9,603 nt of DNA from Candidatus Bathyarchaeota archaeon (GTDB taxonomy: Archaea > Thermoproteota > Bathyarchaeia > 40CM-2-53-6 > FEN-987), in assembly GCA_003152955.1 (NCBI GenBank), contig PMBQ01000171.1, positions 1 to 9,603 on the forward strand, in the 5' to 3' direction. Position numbers and translations under genes: made by a program. The notes beneath the pieces are model-generated. The model was given only the letters and a program-made list of their open reading frames with translations, searched no databases and was not told where the DNA came from. Positions 1 through 5,447 of the stretch are shown here, piece by piece; position 1 is the first letter of the stretch; the number at the start of each line of letters is the position of its first letter.

Positions 1-957
1 CACATATCCACCGGGCGGAAAGACTTCTCTGGTACCGCAGGCGCGGTCCGCGGTTTGGAAGTGGAATACTTTCCCTTCGACCGCAAGGAGATGAACATCG
101 ATATCGACAAGACCAAACAGAAGATTGAAAAGATGGCAAAGGAAGAGAAGAATCCACCAAGACTCGCAATGTTTGGTGGGAGCCTATTTCTTTTCCCTCA
201 TCCCGTGAGAGAGTTGGCGGACGTGATTCATGGGGTAGGCGCCAAAGTTGCATATGATGCGGCACACGTGGCAGGCTTGATCGCAGGGGGGCGCTTTCAA
301 GACCCCCTAAGAGAAGGTGCCGACGCAGTTTCCTTGAGCACCCATAAGACCCTATTCGGCCCTCAAGGGGGGGCGGTAATCTCCTTCGAAAACTACAGTG
401 AACAGATTAAGAAGGCAACTTTCCCTTCAAACACGAGTAACCACCATTTGCACCACTTGGCTGGCAAGGCTATCGCTTTCGCTGAGACGCTTCAATTTGG
501 AAAAGAATACGCAGGACAGATCATTGAGAACGCCAAGGCCTTGGGACAAGCGCTCCACGAACGGGGATTAATCGTCCTAGCGGAGCACAAAGGTTTCACC
601 GAGTCACACCAAGTCGCCGTTGACATTACGAAATATGCTCTAGGTGGAGACATGGAGAGAGCACTCGAAAGCGCCAACATTATCGTCAATAGGCAGCTTC
701 TGCCTGGAGATATTCAAGCTGGACGACACTACACTAACCCAGGCGGAATTCGGATAGGAACGTCAGAAATCACGCGGATTGGAATGAAGGGAAGTCACAT
801 GAGCGAAATTGCGGAGTTCATCAAGAGAATCATCATCGACAAAGAGGACATTAAGAAAGTAAAGGAAGATGTAGTGGCCTTCCGAAAGGACTTCCAGAAA
901 GTTCACTTCTGCTTCGAAAGCGCAAAGAACGCCTATGAATACATCAGAATTCGCTGA
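1..957 (+). CDS. glyA: Serine hydroxymethyltransferase, archaeal type (5' end outside window)
   Basis: PLP enzyme that interconverts serine and glycine with transfer of a one-carbon unit to a pterin carrier; cytosolic. The frame is open from base 1, so the gene starts upstream; 318 codons are present. Visible motifs are YDAAHVAGLIAGG (aspartate that pairs with the PLP ring nitrogen, then the conserved histidine), STHKTLFGPQGG with the PLP-binding lysine at window codon 116, and NPGGIRIGTSEITRIG near the C-terminus. The GGSLFLFPHPV segment and FQDPLREGAD fit what I know of archaeal SHMT sequences rather than bacterial ones. Archaeal SHMTs are about 430 residues, so roughly 110 N-terminal residues are missing. 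In archaea the carrier may be tetrahydromethanopterin or folate; the sequence here does not decide. An internal TTG at 55 could look like a start, but homology-like sequence continues upstream of it. The Sec61-beta gene follows 80 bp downstream on the same strand. Confidence 0.93.
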   Translation, partial: HISTGRKDFSGTAGAVRGLEVEYFPFDRKEMNIDIDKTKQKIEKMAKEEKNPPRLAMFGGSLFLFPHPVRELADVIHGVGAKVAYDAAHVAGLIAGGRFQDPLREGADAVSLSTHKTLFGPQGGAVISFENYSEQIKKATFPSNTSNHHLHHLAGKAIAFAETLQFGKEYAGQIIENAKALGQALHERGLIVLAEHKGFTESHQVAVDITKYALGGDMERALESANIIVNRQLLPGDIQAGRHYTNPGGIRIGTSEITRIGMKGSHMSEIAEFIKRIIIDKEDIKKVKEDVVAFRKDFQKVHFCFESAKNAYEYIRIR

Positions 958-1037
958 ATCCAAAGGCTCATCAGTTAAGGTGAAAATGAAGGTTTAATTG
1001 CCTGAGCAGGCTCCAAGAAAACTAGTGAAACTCAGCC

Positions 1038-1217
1038 TTGTCCAGTGGACGCGAGAAGAGACGAAAACGCGAGGCACCGATGCCCGCGGCAAGCGCAGGC
1101 CTACTTCGCTTCTTCGAGGAAGAAACTCCTGGAGTGAAGGTTCGACCTGAAGTCGTTATCATGATGTCTATTGGGCTTGTCGCCGTCAGCCTGTTCATGT
1201 ATCTGACGTTCAAGTAG
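1038..1217 (+). CDS. secG: Preprotein translocase subunit Sec61-beta (SecG in archaeal naming)
   Basis: Small single-pass subunit of the SecYE-beta protein-conducting channel. The 59-residue product has a basic N-terminus (SSGREKRRKREAPMP), the family signature SAGLLRFFEEETPG at residues 19-32, then a hydrophobic helix at about 39-57 and a short end. This is the usual length and layout of archaeal Sec61-beta. An in-frame TGA at 1026 limits the start; TTG at 1038 is chosen because it keeps the basic arm and has a GTGA motif about nine bases upstream. The ATG at 1080 would lose that arm and give 45 residues. The gene is easily missed because of its size and TTG start. Its last 8 bases overlap the end of the convergent metallo-beta-lactamase gene. 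The recognition rests on the family signature and is strong; the exact start is less sure. Confidence 0.9.
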   Translation: MSSGREKRRKREAPMPAASAGLLRFFEEETPGVKVRPEVVIMMSIGLVAVSLFMYLTFK

Positions 1218-2235
1218 TCGTCTCTTTGAAGTCCAGAAGTTTAGTCTGGGCGATTACAGGCAGGGGTCCAGCTCTGATTCCTAATTTCCGTTCTATCTCT
1301 GCGCCGAGTATGTCGGAATAGCCGGTGAATATGTACACTCTCTTGGGATGGACTTTCTGGACGAATTCTAGTAATTGATTGTAATCTGCGTGGCTACTTA
1401 ACGGAAAAGACGTGAACTTGCGAAAGGCCCGGCGGATCGCCCAACCCGTGGTAACAGCACGTGACGCGTTTTTCGGTATTTGGTCCCGGCCTGTGGTCGT
1501 AATGTATACGCAACCTCCGCTCTTGAGTACGCGCTTTCCCTCCGCAGTTGATGAGTCAAAGTATTCGAGTTTGACTCCGTTCTCAGTGTGAACGTGGCTT
1601 GCACGAGCTATTGTTGGACTGCACACAACAGGAATCTTCGTATAGACATTGAAAAGTCGAACCATTTCCTGGGGCTTACCTGACGAATATACTTGGAACG
1701 TTGGGATCTTACCCTCTCTGATTTCAGACATTGTCCAGCTGACAATATCCGCGTACATGGTGCTTCTTCGTGGAAAGATGTACGAGGGGTGACCGTACGT
1801 TGCCTCGATGATCAGGTAATCACATGACCTATGCTCCGCAGCCTGTGTGGTAAGGGTGTCAACGTAGTTTATGTCGCCTGTATACAGCGCAGTAAATTCA
1901 GATGTTGCAACCTCGTACTGGCAAGAGCCGAGCATATGTCCAGCGTTGAGGACCGTGATCTCCGAGTCGTCAACGTGAATTCTTTCTCCTACTTTGAGCA
2001 TGTGAGCGTTCTTGACTTCGCGATCTTTGAGGGCTTGATAGATCTGCAGCGTTTCAGGTGTCGAGTATTTCTTGGCAACCGTGTTGAAACCATACGTGTG
2101 ATCAGAGTGAGCATGCGTTATGAAAATCTGCCAATCTTCACCTAGGAGCCTGCCTAATGTCGGATCGAGTAGTAAGCGGGATTCCCCTGCTTGGATGAGA
2201 ATTCCGTTGGCCCATCCGATTCTTTCAGTTCGCAA
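1210..2235 (-). CDS. Beta-CASP-like metallo-beta-lactamase fold nuclease, mRNA 3'-processing/exonuclease family
   Basis: Predicted metal-dependent RNA or DNA hydrolase of the CPSF/Ysh1-like group (COG1236 type), 341 residues, cytosolic. Seen in order: the dizinc motif THAHSDH (H41, H43, D45, H46), AGHMLGS with H100, YTGD with D121, EATYG with E144 (beta-CASP motif A position), and PLSSHADY with H282 (motif B). The motif C position, usually a histidine in RNases of this family, reads FTGYSD at about 303-308 and has no histidine. There is no KH domain, unlike the large archaeal CPSF homologues, so this is the short form. Start is TTG at 2235 with a GTGA about seven bases upstream; no better in-frame start lies between it and the ZPR1 gene 29 bp upstream, so the two are probably co-transcribed. 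Substrate cannot be told from sequence; a DNA-repair exonuclease role is an alternative. Confidence 0.85.
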   Translation of the reverse strand: MRTERIGWANGILIQAGESRLLLDPTLGRLLGEDWQIFITHAHSDHTYGFNTVAKKYSTPETLQIYQALKDREVKNAHMLKVGERIHVDDSEITVLNAGHMLGSCQYEVATSEFTALYTGDINYVDTLTTQAAEHRSCDYLIIEATYGHPSYIFPRRSTMYADIVSWTMSEIREGKIPTFQVYSSGKPQEMVRLFNVYTKIPVVCSPTIARASHVHTENGVKLEYFDSSTAEGKRVLKSGGCVYITTTGRDQIPKNASRAVTTGWAIRRAFRKFTSFPLSSHADYNQLLEFVQKVHPKRVYIFTGYSDILGAEIERKLGIRAGPLPVIAQTKLLDFKETTT

Positions 2236-2264
2236 AGATCGCTCACAAGGCTGAAATGGCGTGA

Positions 2265-2840
2265 CTACTGTTTCGTCTTCTGAATAAGTGCCTGTTCGCC
2301 GAATTTTACCTTCAGAAGTTCGGTTCTGGTAAGTCTGTGCTCTTTGATTTTTCCAGCTTTAGATGACACGAGAGCGCTGTTGCCGAAAGGGTCTTTCATT
2401 ACGAAAGTGAAGTTCGGTTTCTCTCTTGCGGTTCGGATCTTCTTCAACATTCTTGCTCCCTTCTGGAGGCTTTTTCCCTTGGCAGAGCTGAGCATGAATG
2501 TTAGCGAGTCTTCGATTTTTTCCAGTACTCCTTCTATGTTGGAGACGTAGCCTTCGCTATAAGAACCGGGCGTGATAGTTGCTCCGAACTCAGGGATGCT
2601 AACGGTTGCGGTGCCAGACTTTACAACATGAATGTTAAAGTCATCGATCGAATTGATCTTCGCCGTCAGGACCATGGGTTCTCTGGCGTTCAGAGTCATT
2701 ACATCAGTGTGTTTGTAACCGCAGTTTCTACAAGTTGCAGCGCTCAGCAACACGGATCCGAAGTGTTCTACTTCATACTCAGTTTGACTTAGCGCCATGG
2801 AGTCCGAATCACAGCAAGGACAACGCAAACTCATGTCCAT
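2265..2840 (-). CDS. ZPR1-type zinc finger protein
   Basis: Archaeal single-domain member of the ZPR1 family, 191 residues. The N-terminus carries a four-cysteine zinc finger (C7-x2-C10 and C37-x2-C40, the second followed by GY), with the family spacing of about 26 residues. After it come VVKSGTATVSIPEFGATI and the EGVLEKIEDSL region of the ZPR1 beta-domain, then MKDPFGNSALVSS, matching the conserved DPxGNS patch. Eukaryotic ZPR1 has two such modules and binds elongation factor EF1A, where it acts in its folding; an equivalent role for the archaeal single-module form is inference. Start is ATG at 2840; a second ATG two codons in is also possible. It sits 98 bp after the arginase-family gene and 29 bp before the nuclease-like gene, all leftward. 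Confidence 0.9.
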   Translation of the reverse strand: MDMSLRCPCCDSDSMALSQTEYEVEHFGSVLLSAATCRNCGYKHTDVMTLNAREPMVLTAKINSIDDFNIHVVKSGTATVSIPEFGATITPGSYSEGYVSNIEGVLEKIEDSLTFMLSSAKGKSLQKGARMLKKIRTAREKPNFTFVMKDPFGNSALVSSKAGKIKEHRLTRTELLKVKFGEQALIQKTKQ

Positions 2841-2911
2841 TCATGATACCAGATCGTGTTCAGTTTATTTCGCTAGTTTGGCGTGCCATATGAAGTTTGA
2901 AGGATGGACGT

Positions 2912-2925
2912 ATCGGTCTCCCGAT
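2912..2925. other. Short hairpin between arginase-family gene and ZPR1
   Basis: ATCGG and CCGAT are separated by four bases. Read on the minus strand the loop is GAGA, a GNRA-type tetraloop, starting about 14 bases after the stop of the arginase-family gene. No T-run follows on that strand, so a terminator is not supported; it could be a 3' mRNA stabiliser or chance. Confidence 0.25.
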
Positions 2926-2938
2926 GATTTTAGTTAAA

Positions 2939-3843
2939 TCAATTGAATGGTTGCGTAGAGAAGATCTCAGATGTGAGTTTCACAAGCTTGTTGCCTGCAT
3001 CATTGTCGTGATCTAGCAATGGATTGTATGCCGCCAAATCGAGAACTTTCAGTTTGCCAGTCCTCTGCAGTTCATCAACGACTATTCTGACCTCTTCCAT
3101 GGTTAGTCCTCCTTCTTCGCGGAAGTTGACCGCTGGGATGATTCTTGGGTCGATGGAGTCTACATCGAGGTGGCAGACTATCCAGTCGCTTCTGGCGGCG
3201 AGGTATTCAGCTACTTCTTGTGCCACTTTTTGCAGACCGATCTTATGCACGTCGGAGGCCGAGTACAATCGAAGGGGAGAGGATCGCATGGCTTTCAACT
3301 CCAGAGGATCAAGTGACCTGCTAGCTAGGTGGACCACGTTTTCTTCATTGAGTAGAGGCCTAGCTTTTTCGATGGCGGGGGTCAGCTTTGGGCCGCGACC
3401 GCATGCGAACGCCAAGCACATGCCGCCAATGAATCCCGAGGTTGTAGTCTCTTGAATGTTGAAATCCCCGTGAGCATCCATCCACCACATGCCGGGTTGG
3501 CCTTTGAACTTAGTTCTGAATGCGGCCAAGCTTCCCGTGATGAGAGCGCATTCTCCGCCCAAACAGAAAACGAAATCATCTGAATCGATTTCGCTCGCAG
3601 AATGCTTTCTGTATCTCGCAGGAACTGGGGGAAGTTTCTCAGTTTTGAAGGTCCGGAGTCTGTTTCTATCGAGGTAAGTTTAACGTCGCCAAGGTCTTTG
3701 AAATCCTGGGTGTGTTGGTTCACGGCTTCGGTGATGCCGAGCCGGCGCAGGGCTTCCACAGCCATGCCCATTCCGCGATACTCTGCGAGAGTGTAGATTG
3801 GAAGTCCAATCATTGAGACTTTTTGCATGCGCCTAAACCTCAT
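2939..3843 (-). pseudogene. Arginase/ureohydrolase-family protein, interrupted by a frameshift
   Basis: Two overlapping leftward frames together make one arginase-fold protein of about 300 residues. The upstream frame (3843 to about 3590) gives IGLPIYTLAEYRGMGMAVEAL and LGDVKLTS; the downstream frame (about 3592 to 2939) gives FVFCLGGECALITG, WMDAHGDFN, HLDVDSIDP, EEGGLTMEEV and DLAAYNP. The change is a net -1 shift, placed at about 3590-3632, near a run of five G (3627-3631). Metal ligands D/H/D and D/D are kept, but the usual GGDH histidine is cysteine, the catalytic-loop histidine of arginase is glycine (SGFIGGM), and the guanidino-binding glutamate position is alanine. I recall this combination in arginase-like proteins of unknown substrate, so arginase or agmatinase activity should not be assumed. 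The ATG at 3828 has GAGG nine bases upstream and is preferred over 3843. Sequencing or assembly error is as likely as a real pseudogene. Confidence 0.8.
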
Positions 3844-3940
3844 TGAGTTGACGCTGGTGCAATTCTCAACTTAGATCAGGGCCTCTTCATTTTCGCTTGG
3901 TTCTTGGCTGATTCTTGTTATTTTCACTCATCTCTAACCT

Positions 3941-3948
3941 CTATATGG
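3941..3948 (+). promoter_or_regulatory. Candidate TATA box for the zinc-ribbon gene
   Basis: CTATATGG lies about 30 bases upstream of the GTG/TTG start of the small zinc-ribbon gene. With archaeal TATA-to-start-site spacing of about 25 bases, transcription would begin nearly at the start codon, giving a leaderless message; this fits the lack of a convincing ribosome binding site there. Its complement, CCATATAG, could also serve the leftward arginase-family gene, but at over 110 bases it is far from that start. Confidence 0.35.
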
Positions 3949-3974
3949 CTGCATGTGTGTATATTTCATGGTAA

Positions 3975-4139
3975 GTGTTGGATAAGACGGAAGGTCATCC
4001 TTGTCCAAGATGTGGCTCGAAGACTCTCAATATATACTATGAAGAGTGGTCGGACCTGCAACTTGGAGCCCGCTGCGATGAGTGTGGGCTCAAAGGCTTC
4101 TTCATGAACGGCAAGCTGGTGCCTCTTGCAACAACCTGA
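3975..4139 (+). CDS. Small zinc-ribbon protein of unknown function
   Basis: A 54-residue product with two CxxC knuckles: CPRCG (C10, C13) and CDECG (C34, C37), 20 residues apart, which is the layout of a zinc ribbon. The spacing and the aromatic stretch NIYYEEWSD between them look somewhat like Com/Lar-type small zinc ribbons, but I do not claim membership. An in-frame TAA at 3972 limits the start to GTG at 3975 or TTG at 3978; GTG is chosen. No clear ribosome binding site is seen, whereas a TATA-like element lies at the right distance for a leaderless message. The gene stands alone, divergent from the arginase-family gene and followed by a 283-bp stretch without genes. Coding status rests on the paired CxxC motifs in an open frame that ends cleanly; function could be nucleic-acid or protein binding. 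Confidence 0.72.
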   Translation: MLDKTEGHPCPRCGSKTLNIYYEEWSDLQLGARCDECGLKGFFMNGKLVPLATT

Positions 4140-4266
4140 GAATACAGCCTGAATTCTTCGTTACCGTTGCCTGCGCACTAATGATATCCAATTCTCAAAT
4201 CAAGTGGAGGCGTTCCACGGCTCACAAGCCTCGTGACATTTGACCACGAGATTCGTGGACAAGGCA

Positions 4267-4311
4267 GCGTTTCTTGGTGTCAGTCAACACAGCATTTGAC
4301 ACCTGAGACGC
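4267..4311 (+). repeat. Long imperfect inverted repeat (hairpin)
   Basis: The arms are GCGTTTC-TT-GGTGTCA and TGACACC-T-GAGACGC around a 14-base loop. Fourteen pairs form, one of them G-T (G-U in RNA), with a small 2/1 internal loop. Inside it a competing pairing GTCAA (4283-4287) with TTGAC (4296-4300) is possible, so the element could switch between two folds, or the inner dyad could be a protein-binding site. No T-run follows, so a simple terminator is not indicated. Confidence 0.6.
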
Positions 4312-4381
4312 ATCAAGTGACGCGTACAAGAATTCTAGTTCCGGAACGACGCCCCTAGATGAATTGTGCATAATGCTGAAA

Positions 4382-4400
4382 AGCAGGCCCTAAGCCTGCT
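4382..4400 (+). repeat. Perfect 7-bp hairpin just upstream of the membrane-protein gene
   Basis: AGCAGGC and GCCTGCT flank the five-base loop CCTAA. The stem ends 11 bases before the GAGGG ribosome binding site at 4411-4415 of the following gene. It could be a 5'-leader structure that affects translation or a residual terminator for an upstream transcript; the bases after it (GAAGTCTTGA) are not T-rich. Confidence 0.6.
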
Positions 4401-4422
4401 GAAGTCTTGAGAGGGTATCCCG

Positions 4423-5061
4423 TTGGCTGCTCCACCGCTTGCACTCTCTTGGTTCCTGGGTTTCGACTCATTGATGGAACTGATCGCTCTCACCATTGCC
4501 TTCGCAGTCGCCTATCAAGCATTGAAAGGCTACAGACTGTCAAAGGAACGGACGCTCCTCTATCTTCACTTCAGCTTTGTCTTGTTAGGAGCAGGTTTGC
4601 TCGTTGATGCTCTTTCAGGCATAATTGTTTTGATCTCTCATTTTCTTAGAGGTCTACTATTTCTCTACTCACTAGGATATACGATCAACTTCATCGCTCA
4701 ACTCGTCGCCTATGGAATTCTTGTTGTAGCTTACCTCCAGCAGACTCGAAACGTGCCTGTCCAGTTAGCAGCCGCCGCCCCGATCGCGTCCATCCTCTTC
4801 TTTGAACGCAATGCGTTTACCGAGTTGATTCTGATCTTTCTCCTCGTCTACATAACGGCTCAGATGGTCATAAACTACAGCATTAACAAGAGCACGAATG
4901 CGTTGTTGGTTTTCGGCGCATTTGCTTCACTTGCGCTAGCACATTTATTCTTCCTGATGTTCATTCTGATTCCAGTCTTCTTCCCTCTGGCTCACATTGC
5001 TCAACTCTTTGGTTTCCTGCTTCTGCTCGCGATGTTGCTTAGGGTGAATCAAGCCTTATGA
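4423..5061 (+). CDS. Seven-helix integral membrane protein of unknown function
   Basis: I do not recognise the family. The 212-residue product is almost wholly hydrophobic, with about seven membrane spans at roughly 12-34, 46-70, 78-104, 112-126, 131-150, 157-184 and 188-207. Short charged loops hold KGYRLSKERT (after span 1), QQTRN (after span 3) and NKSTN (after span 5), so the N-terminus is probably outside by the positive-inside rule. There is no signal peptide beyond span 1 and no visible catalytic motif. Start is TTG at 4423, with GAGGG at 4411-4415 and an in-frame stop at 4408. Its stop overlaps the start of the winged-helix gene (ATGA), so the two are translationally coupled and likely act together, for instance as a membrane sensor or effector with a DNA-binding partner. 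A transporter or a sensor-like receptor domain is equally possible. Confidence 0.82.
   Translation: MAAPPLALSWFLGFDSLMELIALTIAFAVAYQALKGYRLSKERTLLYLHFSFVLLGAGLLVDALSGIIVLISHFLRGLLFLYSLGYTINFIAQLVAYGILVVAYLQQTRNVPVQLAAAAPIASILFFERNAFTELILIFLLVYITAQMVINYSINKSTNALLVFGAFASLALAHLFFLMFILIPVFFPLAHIAQLFGFLLLLAMLLRVNQAL
5043..5047 (+). promoter_or_regulatory. Ribosome binding site for the winged-helix gene
   Basis: GGTGA, a good match to the archaeal 16S tail complement, lies ten bases before the ATG at 5058 and inside the 3' end of the membrane-protein gene. It supports this ATG as the start of the overlapping gene. Confidence 0.6.
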
Positions 5062-5369
5062 TTTCGAGCGAAGCGAGGCCAGTTACTAGGCCCGCGGCGA
5101 AGTATCGATCTCAATTGCGGATCTATTTGGACATCATGCACGTGATTCAACGTGAGAGCAATGAAGCGAAACCCACCCGAATTTTGTACGGTGCAAATCT
5201 CTCCCATGACAGATTGGTGAAGTACCTTGAGGAGCTAAAGACATTGGGTGTTATACAAGAGAGGGGGACTGATGACAAGATCTACAGTCTTACCCAGAAA
5301 GGGATCGAGTTCCTCAACAATTTCAGAAAGGTCGAATCCTTTGCTTCAGCCTTTGGATTCAAAATATGA
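5058..5369 (+). CDS. Archaeal winged helix-turn-helix protein
   Basis: A 103-residue protein made of one winged-helix domain, of the short archaeal kind commonly assigned to the HTH_45 family. Visible order: a helix KYRSQLRIYLDIMHVIQRES (15-34), the KPTRILYGANLSHDRLVKYLEEL stretch holding the turn and recognition helix (about 38-60), TLGVIQE and the wing with DDKIYSLTQKG (about 75-87), then a C-terminal helix FLNNFRKVESFASAF, which in this family often mediates dimer contact. It probably binds DNA as a transcription regulator; target and effector are unknown. It overlaps the membrane-protein gene by four bases and precedes lipA by 78 bp on the same strand, so it could control the lipoate/2-oxoacid dehydrogenase genes or its own operon through the dyads upstream of 4423. 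No ligand-binding domain is present in this chain. Confidence 0.85.
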   Translation: MISSEARPVTRPAAKYRSQLRIYLDIMHVIQRESNEAKPTRILYGANLSHDRLVKYLEELKTLGVIQERGTDDKIYSLTQKGIEFLNNFRKVESFASAFGFKI

Positions 5370-5447
5370 CATATCTTCCGCCTTCCTTCAGGATCGAGGC
5401 AAAAGCCAAAAGCATGAACTAATCGTACCTCACCAGCTTGTGCCAAC

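Larger units (their letters stand above)
4140..4422 (+). other. Gene-free stretch rich in inverted repeats
   Basis: No convincing coding frame is seen here. The stretch holds a row of dyads: GTGGA/TCCAC at 4204-4218 (5 bp, 5-base loop), GGCT/AGCC at 4219-4230, CCACGA/TCGTGG at 4244-4258 (6 bp, extended by two pairs past one mismatch), the long hairpin at 4267-4311, the 10-bp palindrome GTTCCGGAAC at 4338-4347 and the hairpin at 4382-4400. Such density suggests a structured RNA, a long 5' leader of the membrane-protein gene, or operator sites for the nearby winged-helix protein. None of the known archaeal RNA classes (tRNA, 5S, SRP, RNase P, C/D box) was recognised. Confidence 0.45.

Noticed and set aside
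1000..1011. GCCTG-AG-CAGGC dyad after glyA, considered as a terminator
   Set aside because: The usable stem is only four pairs with a four-base loop and no T-run follows, so a terminator is not supported.
1831..2145. 104-codon + strand open frame
   Set aside because: Antisense to the metallo-beta-lactamase gene, no ribosome binding site or family motif.
3024..3455. 143-codon + strand open frame
   Set aside because: It lies antisense to the arginase-family gene, whose motifs are clear on the other strand; the product has low-complexity serine-rich composition and no known motif.
3844..3974. tRNA, C/D-box RNA or other RNA gene in the divergent intergenic stretch
   Set aside because: No T-arm consensus, no RUGAUGA/CUGA box pair and no cloverleaf could be found; only a TATA-like element is supported.
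4237..4300. Direct repeat CATTTGAC (4237-4244 and 4293-4300)
   Set aside because: An 8-base repeat is about what chance gives in a 283-bp stretch, and the flanks do not match.
4407..4607. 66-codon + strand frame overlapping the start of the membrane-protein gene
   Set aside because: Mixed composition with no motif; the overlapping frame at 4423 gives a long, consistent seven-helix protein.
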